Source: Carettochelys insculpta (lineage: Eukaryota > Chordata > Testudines > Carettochelyidae). From it: 64,000 nt of DNA. Both the position numbers and the translations under genes were made by a program. This document shows positions 10,087 through 21,851 of this stretch, piece after piece. The stretch covers positions 209,683,501 to 209,747,500 of the forward strand of contig NC_134139.1 of the NCBI RefSeq assembly GCF_033958435.1. Reading direction: 5' to 3'. The notes under the pieces are model-generated. The model did no database searches and was not told the origin of the DNA. It saw only the letters and a list, made by a program, of their open reading frames with translations. How positions within the stretch are numbered: the first letter of the stretch is position 1; each line of letters opens with the position of its first letter.

Positions 10087-12600
10087 GAACACAAACTTCT
10101 TTGAGTGGTGTGCCTGTGGGTGCTCCACACTGGGAGTCAGTGTGTCCTGGCATCACAGTTCAGCGATTTTTTACAGCAATGGTTGCCTGGGCTGCGCGCA
10201 CACAGTAGCTTTCTCATGGCATTCACACCTAACACAGTGTGTGTATGATCCAGCCCTCTTCCGTTCCCTTTCTACTGTCCTCAGCTATAAACAGAGGTCC
10301 ATTACAGTGCTTCTCCTTGCATCTCTGAAGGACAAGAGTTAGAGTTATAAGTTAGATTAGTTGTTAATTGATAGCTATTAATCTGAACCTCCTTTCTCTC
10401 TATCAAAAAAAAAAAAACCTGTCTCCCGTAAGGTTTTAAAGCAGTAACTGCTCTCCGGTAGCTAACATAAATAGAAAGAAGTTAATTTTCCATATTATGA
10501 GATATGGCTCAGTGAAAATTTTAACAGAATGCCAAGATCTCTGGGCTCAAGAAACATGACACTTGTCATGAACCAAATGCCCATCTCAGACAACCATTCT
10601 GCTCATTCTTCTGTTTGCTGCTTAGAAGAAGCACACGTCCCCAGAATGTTCACATTTCAGCAGCCATAATTTAAGAGCCAAGCGTGACAGCAAACATTGC
10701 TTAAAATGATTTTAATGGAGAAGTCCCTTCAGCCACCCTAGCATACACCTTCGGAGGATGCACGTAAGGCTCAGTCAAATGCTAAAATTGTGACTTTCAA
10801 AACTGTTGGGAAGTGGGTTAGCAAGCCTCTGGCTTGGGACTCTCATAAAAAGAGTTTCCCTCGTAAAGTCTTCAGCTGTAGTGTTGAGCTCAGCTAGAGA
10901 TAGTACAGCAGATGCTCCCAGCACCATCCCAGCACGGGCCTTTGCTGAGACAAGACACACCAAATCAGGGTCAAGGTGCGCCATCTCCTCTGTGACACTG
11001 ACAACTCCAGTGCAGAGCTTGGTACCACCAGCAATGTGCCCTTCGAGGCTCCTGGCACTGAGTCAACATTGTTAACCTGACCCAGCATGGCTTCAGCCTT
11101 GTTGGCCAGATCAGAACGCAGCATCACCCCAGCAGTGACCATGCCAGCACCATCCTAATTGCTCCCTGAGTGAGACTTAGTGACTGCCTCAGTTTCCACT
11201 CCTTGGCCCCGACCAGTCACCTGGCCACACTTCTTACCACCTTCCACTGTCACCTACTCCATTCACAGTGATGGAGAAGCAGACAACCATCACAGCAGGT
11301 TTTCATCACAACACTCTTCCCCAACACACTGGAGACCACCTTGTCATATACATCAAGTGAAGTCCCACCATGCAACTCTGGTATAGCCAACCATGGGCTT
11401 ACCCACTCCCACCTTACTTTATGCATTGGTGTCCAGGGACCAGCTATAGGAGCCAATTCACCACTCCTTCTGCCCCAGCACAACAGATGCTCTACACACA
11501 TCCATCGGCACCAAGCATCCCACCCTCGGAAACACATGAGTAGGACAGCCAAGAGCAGGATGAGGATTCTGGCATTTAAAACAAAGAGCCCCCTCCAGTA
11601 CACAGTTCCTCCTCATCATGAGGCAGTCATACCAACAGAGCCCTGACCTACCAATGACTTTAAACAATTCCAGGAACTGTTCGTTAGGGTGGCCACAAAC
11701 CAAGAGATACCGTTCCTGGAGGTCCAGGAGAAGCACTACAAACTCCTGTAAATATTACAGCCAGCAGCAGTGGCTAAGAATGCACTTCCTATAGATAAAG
11801 ATATTCTGGAACCCCTTGAAAACTTCTGGCAAACCCCAGCTTGCACACCACCAACCAACAAAAGGGCTAATAGGAAATACTTGTGCCAGCAAAGGACATG
11901 GACTTTCTCATTTTCCATCCACAGACTAACTCATTAATCATAAATGCTGTCAACCATCACAACAAACAGCCATGATTCCATTCAGCCCACAAGAGAGAGA
12001 CCACAAGAGGCTAGCCCTCTTCAGTCTCAAAATGTATTCATCCTCCACCTTCCAGCTCAGGTTGCCAACTATGCAGCTCTGTTTGCCAGCTGTGAGTACT
12101 ATACTAAACTTGGGGAGCTCAGGGAAGACCACCCAGAGCAGAACGATCCCCAACAAAAGGCCATCATACAAGAAGGGCAGATAATAGCATGAATTCCACT
12201 TCAGTCACCTCTGGATGTTGCAGACTCAGCTACTCGAGCCATCACCATGGCACTTGTGATGCTCAGGGCATCCCTGCCACAAGCCGTAGAATTCTGAAGC
12301 AGCTTTGACAGACAGAAACTGTTCTCCTTAAAAGTCAACAAGGTTCATCAGACACCGAAGGACTTGTGGGCCACCCTCTTTACACCTGGTATATACACAC
12401 CACCAGCCAAGAGTGGGTGATATGTGCCATACTTTCCACCGGCAGCAACAGTTGACGTTTTTTTTTACCCCAGCAGGACAAAGCAAAGTCACAGAGAGAA
12501 CAACACCTCTGACTGAAACTCCATCAACCACCCAAATCGTGGTTTTGAAGGTTTGGTCAAGAGCCAGCACAACCTCCCCCAGCACACGGCGCTGACGTAG
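10087..12600 (+). mobile_element. Truncated DIRS-type retrotransposon, left end plus gag
   Basis: The left edge has the terminal-repeat-like text 'cttctttgagtggtgtgcct', then 'gtgggtgctccacac'. This resembles the left terminal repeat of the fuller DIRS copy at 15833. Downstream, broken frames give gag-type text. Examples are 'KMYSSSTFQLRLPTMQLCL' (about 12029-12085), 'REDHPEQNDPQQKAIIQEGQ' (about 12121-12180) and 'VADSATRAITMALVMLRASL' (about 12216-12275). These match DIRS gag. The copy ends within or just after gag, with no RT or recombinase, so it is a 5' fragment with multiple frameshifts and stops. Confidence 0.75.
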
Positions 12601-13533
12601 TACCCAGCATACCTTTGGTCATTGATTACACCCATATTGCCATGCCTGGGCAACTATATCAATGAAACGGTGGACACTGGAGATTGTGAGACTAAACTAA
12701 CAGAGTAGCATGTGCACTGTCTCTTTGGAGACAGCAACTTAATTACTGAGAGTGTCCAGTGAGAGGGCCTGACTATTGCAGAGGCATTTCTGGGGCGCAC
12801 AGGTTCCCTGACTGTTACGTGCAAGGCCAAGTTAAAGCATGCAGCATCCCTAGAGGTGTGCTGGTGAGGAAGACCAGTTGATGCAGCATGGAGTTGTCTC
12901 ACAGCTTAAGCCCCAGCAAAACTGTCTGTTGCTAAGACAAAGAGGTAACACCGTGGTTTAGAGTTTTGGCTGTCCTGTATACAGCAAGATAGCATGTTTG
13001 ATTGCACCCAGTTTGTCATGCATGTCAGATCGTTCTGTATAACTGGTCTGTCCTTATCTTTATTTATTAAAGCACCAATCTTTGCCGGTAAAGTTTTTGT
13101 AAATGATAATGATTTTATACTTCCACATCATTGATAAAAGTATTGGCGAGTTTGCAGCAACCTGATTCAGGTGAAGTCTCACATTGATGATTGCTATTAA
13201 CACTTATAATTGAGAGCTATAATTCAGCCCATTTTTAGCCCACTGAGTGAGGGCAATGTTGATTGCACATAGTACTAATATTTTACCCTTTCCTTTTCTG
13301 AGAAGAAACTCAGAGCAGCCAGAGAGTTGGAACCTTAGCAGGGTGGGGTCTTTCTACAGCCTTCCTCCTGCTGCTTGAAACAGACTCAGCAGAGTTCATG
13401 TCATAATTCGATTCCTACAACCCAGGAACAGTTGTGTTGTGTTGACCTTGTACTGTATTTTTTTCTTCAGGACTTGCCATATGAAAAAGTTGGTATCCTA
13501 GTCACAGTTTTTTGTGCAAGTGGTGTAACTCCC
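12601..13533. other. Intron, no recognised feature
   Basis: Unassigned. The first few hundred bases could be an eroded DIRS remainder or another repeat, but I cannot align them to the fuller copy by eye. Nothing else is recognised. Confidence 0.35.
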
Positions 13534-13545
13534 AACTATTTTATA

Positions 13546-13583
13546 CTGATAAAGCGGGTCTTTGCCCACGAAAGCTTATGCTC
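13546..13583 (+). ncRNA. Hammerhead-ribozyme-like motif (one core base changed)
   Basis: The layout is CTGATAA, then a hairpin (GCGGG, loop, CCCAC), GAAA, a tiny stem GC-TTAT-GC and TC. This is the type I hammerhead order, but the core reads CTGATAA instead of CTGATGA. The first base lies in the target duplication. Activity is unlikely with the core change. Confidence 0.5.
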
Positions 13584-13665
13584 CAAAATATCTGTTAGTC
13601 TATAAAGTGCCACAAGATTTCTTGTTGTTCTCGAAGCTACAGACTAACATGGCTACCTCTCTGAT
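13547..13665 (+). mobile_element. Penelope-like terminal fragment with a 13-bp target duplication
   Basis: A 119-bp unit begins inside a hammerhead-like motif and ends with 'ggctacctctctgat', the conserved end also seen at 59343-59357. It is flanked by an exact direct repeat AACTATTTTATAC at 13534-13546 and 13666-13678. The unit matches the right ends of the Penelope-derived repeats at 49820-50697, 51491-51973 and 59080-59357. The duplication shows it inserted as this short piece, that is, as a 5'-truncated copy. Confidence 0.8.
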
Positions 13666-13678
13666 AACTATTTTATAC

Positions 13679-14047
13679 GTTTCCTTCTTTCTTTCAATCT
13701 CTTCTTAAGCATACTGCTAGCTTCTGCATCTGCCTCTCTGCATCTTACAGAAATATTGTGTGCTACAGAAACACATGGTACAGTTTTTCTCGAGGCTCTT
13801 CCAAAAGAGATGACAAACTGTTATATCCACTTCTCTCTGATGTGCAAGTGTTAATGGGCATAACCATGCAGTCCTGATTTGAGGCTGTGCCCCCAGAGGT
13901 ACTTGTCATTCTTCATAACAAACACCACAACAAACAATAGTCCACACAGTGTATATGTCATTCAGGAAAGCTGAATCCAAACAGAACATTTTCTGTGTAG
14001 CATACAGTAAATACTGTGATTAAATATTGCATATTCTTATCATCTAG
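13679..14047. other. Intron 3' part before the second exon
   Basis: No repeat recognised. The last bases carry the acceptor of the next exon (AG at 14046-14047) after a modest pyrimidine tract. Confidence 0.4.
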
Positions 14048-14133
14048 CCACGGCCCCAAACAGACCTGGGTTTCAATTTTGATGCCAATAAACAACAAAG
14101 ACAGCTGATAGCTGAACTGGAAAACAAAAACAG
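14048..14133 (+). CDS. DTNB: Beta-dystrobrevin exon (coiled-coil entry)
   Basis: This 86-nt exon starts in phase 0, directly continuing the frame from 3788, and ends two bases into an Arg codon before the GTAAGA donor at 14134. It encodes PRPQTDLGFNFDANKQQRQL and then IAELENKNR. 'FNFDANKQQ' is beta-dystrobrevin-like; the alpha paralogue has a different stretch before DANKQQ. From 'ANKQQ' onward the segment enters the heptad-patterned helix that pairs with the dystrophin/utrophin C-terminal coiled coil. The first residues differ from the mammalian sequence as I remember it, which is expected at this variable junction. Confidence 0.95.
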
Positions 14134-14660
14134 GTAAGACTCTCAATCCCATTTAGAAATGTTTGGTGGGGTGTGTGTGGAGACAGAGCATTTATTTGCG
14201 GGTTTACTTAATTCTAACATTTTGTGGTTTAAACTGGGTTTCACAGATCTCTGGTTGAATGGTGCACCTGTTTCATTAGTTCAATTAGCATCTGTTGTTA
14301 AATACCTCTGACAATCACAGTTTTTGTCCAGATGTCTAAGTAAGGACATGGGGACCTGCCTTTAGGCCCCCAAGTTTGAAAAAACTGGCCCATCTTATGG
14401 CAAAATTTAATGTCAAGTGCGTTATACTTATCCATTGCCTTAAGATGGGGGTTTCAGCTCCTGATGATGACAGTAGAAGCTAAATATGTATCCCAGATGC
14501 TCCTAAGTTCGAACATTTTAGTTAAATTGAAAGTCTCCTTATGTTCTGGGTACCTGAGAACCCCTGAGGTTCAAAGAAATCACTTTTGTGTTGCGCTCCA
14601 GCAGTGTGCCCAGCCCAGTACACACCTATTGCAGTCCCACCTCCCATGTTTGTAAACGAC
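14134..14660. other. Intron, no recognised feature
   Basis: The start of a long intron. No exon or repeat is recognised before the foldback at 14667. Confidence 0.4.
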
Positions 14661-14666
14661 CAGTTC

Positions 14667-14797
14667 TGTAGCTCCTTAAAGACTAACAAATATATTTATT
14701 AGGTAATGAGCTTTCATGGGTAGGACCCACTTCTTAGCCATGAGAGCTCATTACCTAATAAATAAATAAGTCAGTCTTTAAGGTGCTACAGGAAGCT
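14667..14797. repeat. Foldback (inverted repeat) of a Penelope-like terminus
   Basis: The left arm 'tgtagctccttaaagactaa' (14667 onward) through 'ggtaatgagctttcatggg' is mirrored by a right arm running from 'gagagctcattacctaataa' to 'agtctttaaggtgctaca'. The arms are roughly 50-55 bp with a short loop around 14722-14742. The arms resemble the ends of the Penelope-type repeats at 43093 and 26985. The structure is one terminal unit duplicated head to head. Confidence 0.7.
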
Positions 14798-14799
14798 AC

Positions 14800-15830
14800 A
14801 AACTATCCCTACTCCTCCTCTGATTTTATAGAATAAACCAATCAGACAGGAGTAAAATAAATAAGGTACCAGTGGGTGTGGGAAGCGGGGCATTTTGAAA
14901 GGCTTTGTGGAGGAAAAGTGATTTGAGAAGAGGGAGGACTTCTGCTCTTATGGACAGCTTATAGTGCTGGTTATGCGTCTTAAAAAGCAGACCTGGAGCA
15001 CCTCTCGTGGGCACCTCCTGTCAGTTGGGTGCAAGTGTGTATTCTCTCTCTTCCTGCTCCTGGCACCCCTGATTGGCTCTTAATCTTGGCAGCCCTCCAA
15101 CCAAGTCACACACAGTCAACGTGCACCAACACGTGGCTTCTGGGGTCAGAGATCCAAAGGGCTCTATCACTGTGTCATTAGTATCTGTAGCCCTGTCTCT
15201 GGGCTTAGTTTTCAGCTACTTCTGAGCTAATTTTAAGTCCAACCCTGTCCAGGAATGGAACAGTGCCCCAAGGGCTTTTTCCTCAGAGACTCTTTGCATA
15301 ATCATTTCTTCTCTCCCAATCATTTCAGCCAGGTGGCTCCTTCAAGTTCAGTCCTTTTCCCAGGATGATAAAGTTCAACACATGTCTGCCCCTGTAAGGA
15401 GTTTGTCTTGTTTTAGAGCCCTTTAAATTCCAGCCCTGTGCATGGCCTGTTACATGAAACATGTCCCCTTGAGTTCTAGCAAAGAGCACCCTTCCTTGCT
15501 CCTCTGCTGTCAGCCAAGAGGTGGCCTGCAGCTCTTTTTATCTGAGCCTGCTTGCTCTGATTGGCTGTTCCCTAGAAAGGCAGGCCTAAAGAAGGAATCT
15601 TCACTGCTCCTTTTCTGGACAGAGTGTAGAGAGGGACCCCAAGGCATCTAGCAGTAGGCCTCAGAGGACCTGCTACACCCCATCTCAAGATCAAATATAC
15701 CAGGTAAACTAAATTGTAGGCTCAGTGCTCCTCTGAAGTCCCATAGGGAAAGTAGCTCAACAATTATTTTTAAATGAAGATTAGAAAATAAATCTGCCAG
15801 CTCAGTTAAAATAGAGAGGGATTTAATTTA
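14800..15830. other. Unassigned intron, possibly repeat-derived
   Basis: There is no confident family. The stretch 14990-15700 is C/T-rich on the plus strand and looks like interspersed-repeat DNA, perhaps an antisense LTR. I found no terminal repeats, primer-binding site or duplication to support that. Confidence 0.3.
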
Positions 15831-15832
15831 TA

Positions 15833-15873
15833 TTCTTCTTTGAGTAGTGGCTCCATGGGTGCTTCACCTAGGT
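15833..15873 (+). repeat. DIRS left terminal inverted repeat
   Basis: 'ttcttctttgagtagtggct' and the following 'ccatgggtgcttcacctagg' are mirrored at 21075-21112. The core CCATGGGTxCTxCACCTAGGT is the best preserved part. Confidence 0.75.
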
Positions 15874-16176
15874 ATGACGACTCCATTGCACCCATAGTCA
15901 GACAATGATGGTATCCGTTCCCTTGACAGGCTGCACATGTGCGGAAACCAGAATGCACTGAACACAATGGCTACACACACATGCAGCCTGCTGACCCCAC
16001 TGTTCTTTCTCTGCTGCTGTTGGCTCCAGTCAGAACCTGCAGTTTTCCCTCTACAACTTGTCTTTCCTTCACAGTTTAGATAGTTTTAGATAGTTACTTG
16101 TTCATAGTCTTATACTAGTAGTTTATAGTGTTAGCATATCTCATCGTTGGTTTAAAAAAAAATCATCGTTCCTCAC

Positions 16177-18250
16177 TTGTCAGACATACCTGCTTCACCA
16201 ACATTTAAAAGATGTCTCACCTGCATAATGTGCATCCTTATTTCTGATGGACATTGTCGGTATGTACGCTGTCTCAGTGAAGGACAAGCAAATGCCTTCA
16301 CTGTAAAAAGCTCACTGCCAGAACAAGAAAGGCGAGAGAGCTCCTGCTTCAACTTTTTGTCATTGAAAAATCCACGAGGCCTGTCTCTAACCCAGGGCAC
16401 CCATTGCTAACCAGACAACTCTCAGAGATGGAGAGCTATGAGCAGGCAGCCCCCACGGTGAGATCTTCTCCTTCAAATTCCAACTCAGGGCAGTTGGACG
16501 AGAACCGCACCCATTCAGTTTCACAGAGCCAGTCTTCAGAGACAATCAACCCCGTTACCAGCAAAATCCAAGACACGACCATGAGGCACTGGACACCTCC
16601 ATCACCAAGATAGCCTGAGGCACTAAAGACTCGGAATGGGGCCAGCTCTAATGCACCAGCACTTAAAAAGCTAAAATAGGCTCTGTCAGCACCAACCAAA
16701 CCTGTGTTGGCACCAAGCAAGCCACAAGCAGTGTCAGCACCCAGCTCTTCAGTGCCACCACCTACAGCACCAGCAGCACATAGCAAGACCTCAGTGCATT
16801 CAAAAAACAGGCACTGACAGTGCAGAAGAGGTGATCGGTACCATGTCCACCATAATCTACCTTGGTACCATCTCTAGTGCACATCCCTCCTCCCAGTCTA
16901 CCCTTTTCAACAGCAGCAGATTTCAGTGTCTCCTTGGTACAAGGCACTCCCTTATTGTGCACCAGTGGTATGCCCAACACATTCCACATGAGCCTGCTTG
17001 CTACTCCAGTGGGTTTAGCTCCACCTCTGGATAGTGAGGATGAGGATGTGACACTCCCAGACACTCCTCAGCTAATGCACAACCACCACCACCACAGTGG
17101 CAACTTCAACAATGGCTACTCCCGCTAATGCCAGTGCCCATGAACTGGCCTTATTGGGACCCTTGCATGGCATACAGAGTGCCCCACCAGCACACACATT
17201 CTCATCACCAAATGACACAATAATGCTTCCACCTCCCTCAGTCGACAATTACTTTAAATCCTTTCAGGAGCTGTATAGCAGAGTAGCACACCCCTTAGAA
17301 ATTTCTCTCTGGAGTCTGCCTGAACACAACATCAACTGACAGACAGTGTACACACCTCTTCTATGGCTAAACTAACAATGCCAATGGACCCGGTTAAGCA
17401 TATATGGCAGACACTAGGCTCTATACCTCCCACATGTAAGAGGTCAGGTACAAAATAATACATGTCACCACAAGGAGCAGAATTTTACTCACCCAACCCC
17501 AAATTCTTTCTTAGATGCTATCAACCATAGAGGCTGACAACATGCTGCCCATACCACACCCTACAAAAGGGATTGGAAAAACCTGGAGCTATTTGGAGGG
17601 AAGGCCTATTCATCAGCCATCCTTCAACTCTGGATTGCTATCTGTACTGTCTTACTGGCAAAGGAAACACACATCTTCGCACAGATGATGGAGTTTATTT
17701 ACCAACTGCCTGACACAAAGAGACAGCAATTTAAACACAGTCTCAGCAAGGGTGTACTGATATCCTGCATGGCTTTACAACTACCCTCAATTCCACTGAC
17801 ACAGCCACTCACTCCATATAAGCAGCGGTGGTCATGAGAAGAGCATCGTGGTTTCCCAAAGGAGGTATAGACCACAGTCAAAGACCTTCCTTTCAGGGGC
17901 TCCAAACCTTTTGTAGAGTCCACCGATGCCACACTTCACACTTTAAGGGACTCCCAATCCACTCTTAAAACATTCAGTATACATGCCCTTGTTACATGAA
18001 AGAAAGGGGGAGTTATTTTAGTCAGAGGGACAAACCAACACCATTCATCCAACCACAAAGATATTTTGATAACAAACACAAGCAGAGACAAAACAGGTGG
18101 CATCAATTAGCTAATTACCCTACACCATCACAGCCATTTATATCATACCACACCTGTAGAGGGAGGTTTGGCCCCAAAATCTCCAAGGCAGTATCTAAAA
18201 CTAAACATACCATTCAGGAACAGACTGGCCCACTTCTTTCAAGTGTGGAA
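16177..18250 (+). pseudogene. DIRS gag-like pseudogene
   Basis: Several short frames in succession replace one gag frame. The text is Ser/Thr/Pro-rich (about 16404-17340). A region near 17600-17940 corresponds to the part that reads 'DSATRAITMALVMLRASL' in the other DIRS copy at about 12216. The last part (about 17990-18100) is rich in Arg, His and Gln ('QPQRYFDNKHKQRQNRWHQL'), like DIRS gag C-termini. Gag proteins bind the element's RNA. The segment is not translatable as one protein. Confidence 0.6.
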
Positions 18251-18349
18251 CATCATTATCGTGGACAGTTGGGTGCTCAAAATATGAATGCAATGACCAG
18301 AGCACACTTTCACATCTACCCCCCTCACCCCCAGCTGTCCATCTTCTGG

Positions 18350-19420
18350 GACCCATCTCACAATGATACCCTTTCCAAAGAACTTCAACATCTAATATAA
18401 ATGACAGCTATAAAGCCTGTCCCACAGGAACACAAAGGAGAAGGTTTCTACTCCCAACACCTTCCCACACCCAAAAAGATGGGAGGATGTAATTTATGCT
18501 TGACCTGCACAATCTCAATCTCTACATTTGTATGCATCAGTTCAAATGGGTGACCCTTGCCACAGTACTACTTGCCCTGGAGAAGGGAGACTGGTAGCTA
18601 CCTTCAACCTCCAAGATGCATATTTTCACATCAGAATACATCCAGCACACAGACAATTTGTATGTTTTGCAATACACAAGCACCATTACCCTGATACAGT
18701 ACACCCCTTTGCGTTATCTACTGCCCCCTGAGCATTTTCCAAGGTACCGGCAGTGGTAACAGCACAATTACAAAAGAAGGGAAATACCATCTTCCCGTTA
18801 TCTCAACAGCTGCCTTCTAAAAGGACCTTCATACATACCCGCTGAAAATGCAGTTTCCATAATCAGGATCCCTCTTCAACGAGATTGACCTACAGCTCAA
18901 TCTTTGAAAATGTTCACTGACTCCAACACAACAGTTGGAATTCACAGGGGCCTGTCTGGGACTGTATAACAGCCACAGCCTTTGGACCACTTCAAAGAGC
19001 ACAGACCGTTACACACTTAGTACACCTCATCCAAACGGTCTTCATATAACAGTGAAAACCTGCCTCCAACTTCTCGGCCACGTGATAACTGCAGCATTTG
19101 TCATAACGTATATATACCTGCACATGAGACCTCTTCAAATGTGGCTATGCGCTGCATACAAACTCCATTTTCACCACATGGGCAAAACTCTGTTGGCAGC
19201 TCTCAAGGTGAAGGAATTCTTATCCTGGTGGACAATACACAGCAACTTATGCAAAGGAGTGGCATTCCTGAAAACACCTCCGGCCCTCACAATTACAACA
19301 GATGCATCTCTCATAGGATGGGGAGCTCACCTTGCCGAACACGCTGCACAAGGCTGATGGTCTGTAGGAATCCAGGTTACCTTTCAGTCAACTGTAACTC
19401 AGTGGTTTGCAAAGCTTAAC
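18350..19420 (+). pseudogene. DIRS reverse transcriptase / RNase H pseudogene
   Basis: The text 'ATFNLQDAYFHIRIHPAHRQ' (about 18600-18660) is the RT block that contains the first catalytic Asp, in the 'LQDAYFHI' form typical of DIRS. Just upstream, another frame gives 'FMLDLHNLNLYICMHQFKWV' (about 18490-18550), the preceding RT block. RNase H follows: 'ALTITTDASLIGWGAHLAEH' (about 19286-19345) contains the conserved Asp of 'TDAS'. At least two frameshifts separate the blocks. In an active element this protein would copy the RNA into DNA and degrade the template. Confidence 0.8.
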
Positions 19421-19853
19421 AATTTTTAAACCTCTTAGTGAACAGGCCAATACAAATACTAACAAACAATGTAACAACTATGGTTTACATAAACGGACAG
19501 GGTGAAGCCCAATAATACCCATTGAGTATGGAGGCAATAGGATTATGGGGATGGTGCAATCCACAAAAGATTGCCCTGACAGCGACCTACTTACTGGACA
19601 AAAACAATGTTCTGGGAGGACAATCTCAGCAGATGCTTTCCTCAGAATTATAAATGGGAGATCAATCCCAGCTTTCTGAAACGTGTGTTCAAACAATGCG
19701 AGCACCCCAACATAGATTAACCACCGGCAACAGCACCAAATGTCCAGTGTATTTCTCCAGGGCAGGTTTGGGACCACAGTCTCTAGGGCATGCATTCTAC
19801 CATTAAGCCAATGAGCGCTTCTCAAAATAAAATGGAACAAGGCCAAGAAAGGT

Positions 19854-21030
19854 GTGGTATCCTTACCTCTTGCAGGTATCGATAGCTCTTCCTTGGCAAT
19901 TCTCCCCAGTCTCTTGTCTTCTACTCAACAAAGGTCTGACCCCTCACCTATCCAGCATGGACAACCTGCATCTTGGAGCCTGGCTAATGATTGGCTGACA
20001 TCACTAGAAGAAAATTCCTCTGCTTCAGTACAAGAGATACTGCTCAATGCCCGGAGACAATCTAAAAGAAAAACATACACGCAGAAATGGCACTGTTTTG
20101 TCAATTGGTGTGAAACACAACTCTCCCCTATCTTATCTGACATCACACATGTATTACAATATCTGTTACAGCTCAAGAAAACGGATCTATCCCTGTGCTC
20201 TGTGAGGGTACACCTGGCCGCCATTACAGCACTTCATCCTCCAGTGCATTTAGTGTTCTTTATGCACACACCCCATGTTCAAAAAGTTCTTAGAGGGATT
20301 TGCAAAACATGTACCCACTGAATAAAGCTCCTCCTCAGCTTGGGACTTCTACCTCCTACTAACAGCCCTCATGAGAGAGCCATCTGAATCCATGGCAACA
20401 TGCTCACACCTTCATTTTTCTATGAAAGTGGCATTCTTGATCTCTATCATGTCTTCCCATAGAGTGAGAGAACTAGGAGCTCTCATGACAGACCCCCCCC
20501 ACACACACATTTACTATACCGCACAAAGATGCAGTTGTACTTCACTGGCACCCCAAATTCCTCCCAAAGTATCTACTTCTTTTGACTTTAGTGAACCCTT
20601 ATACTTACCCCTTTTCTTCCCCAAGCCCCATTTGGGCCATACAGAAGCACTCATGCATACACTAGAAGTCTGCAGGGCTCTAGCATTTTATCTACAAAGA
20701 ACAAAACCTTTCAGAAAAACCAGCAGACTTGTTGTATCCTCTACAGAATGTCCACCAATATCAAATCAAAGACTATCCCAAAGGATCTTGGGCTGTATTC
20801 GCCTAACATATGAAATTTGCAGCAAACAGCCACCACTAACTATCCGCATCCACTCCACTAGAGCAATGACCGAGTCCACGGTGATTCTTCATAATGCGCC
20901 CATTTGTGACATTTGTAGCACTGCTACATGAGCATCTACACATACACTCACACAATGCTACGCCATTAAAACTAACTTGACCACAGACACACAATTGGGC
21001 CACACCATTCTACCTACCATTGCATTACAT
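19854..21030 (+). pseudogene. DIRS tyrosine recombinase pseudogene
   Basis: The N-terminal SAM-like domain is read at 19854-20321, including 'KRKTYTQKWHCFVNWCETQL' and 'CSVRVHLAAITALH'. After a stop and shift the catalytic domain follows at 20371-20931. It shows the first Arg in 'SSHRVRELGAL' (about 20455-20487), the H-x-x-R box 'HSTRA' (20851-20865), and, after a TGA at 20928, the candidate nucleophile Tyr in 'QCYAIK' (Tyr codon 20959-20961). All four landmarks of a tyrosine recombinase are in the right order, but the frame is broken at least twice. In a live copy this enzyme would join a circular DNA intermediate into the genome. Confidence 0.85.
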
Positions 21031-21074
21031 CAACTGAAGCTCTCTCTGCCTGCAAGGGAGACTGCTTCATAATC

Positions 21075-21112
21075 ACCTAGGTGGAGTACCCATGGGGACA
21101 CTCCTTGAAGAA
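21075..21112 (+). repeat. DIRS right terminal inverted repeat
   Basis: This is the complement of the left repeat at 15833-15873: 'acctaggtggagtacccatg', then 'gggacactccttgaagaa'. It lies just downstream of the recombinase, as expected for DIRS. Confidence 0.75.
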
Positions 21113-21371
21113 GAAAGAGTTACTCACCTTGTGCAGTAACTGAGGTTCTTCTAAATAGTTGTCACTGTGGGCACTCCACTACCCACCCTTCCTCCCCTCT
21201 GCTTCTGTATACTCTCTCTTCCAATGACGGTAGAGAGGGAACAGAGGTCGGTGGACTGTACATGCATAGTAGCCGTCATGTTCAGCATGTGCTGAATGTT
21301 TCACACACACAGCCTACCAAGGATACTGCTACTGTAATTCTCTGAATATGGGTGCAGCAGCGCCATATTAC

Positions 21372-21851
21372 TAAGGTGACTATCCTTCCCGTATTGGGTG
21401 GGACAGTCCCATATTTGGGATGCCAAAAAGGTGTCCCTACTTATTTTTAAAAAGGGACTCATTGTCCCATATTTGTCCCCCCACACACACATTTTTCTGC
21501 CATCGGCTGCGCAGGCGCAGCTGCTGGCAGAAGTCACTTCCACAAGCCTCAGGGAAACAGGAGGAGTGTGGGCAGCTGCCGCATCCCTGCTGCTTCCCTG
21601 GGGCTCTGGGAGCACTGACAGCTGTGGCCTTCCCCGTGGCTCCTGGGGATTGCTGGTGGCTGCCACTTCCTCGGGGCTCCTGGGTTTACTGGGATCACCT
21701 GTGGCTGCTGCTTCCTGGGGGGCTCCTGGGGATCGCTGGCTGCTGCTTCCTCCTTCTTGGTTCCCCGGGGGTGGTGGAGCTGGGAGGAGACGACCCTCCC
21801 CCTCCATATCTCTCTGTCCTGTATTTGGGACAGGGAGATATGGTCACCCTA
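21372..21851. mobile_element. Inverted-repeat DNA element inside the DIRS tail
   Basis: The left end 'taaggtgactatccttcccg' is matched by the complement of the right end 'gggagatatggtcaccct'. Internal flanks add a second matching block ('gtattgggtgggacag' against 'ctgtcctgtatttgggacag'). The ends are compatible with a TA duplication. The interior (21580-21780) is GC-rich and built from an imperfect repeat around 'ctgctgcttcc' and 'ggggctcctggg'. Open frames of about 170 codons there are cargo, not genes. Confidence 0.65.
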
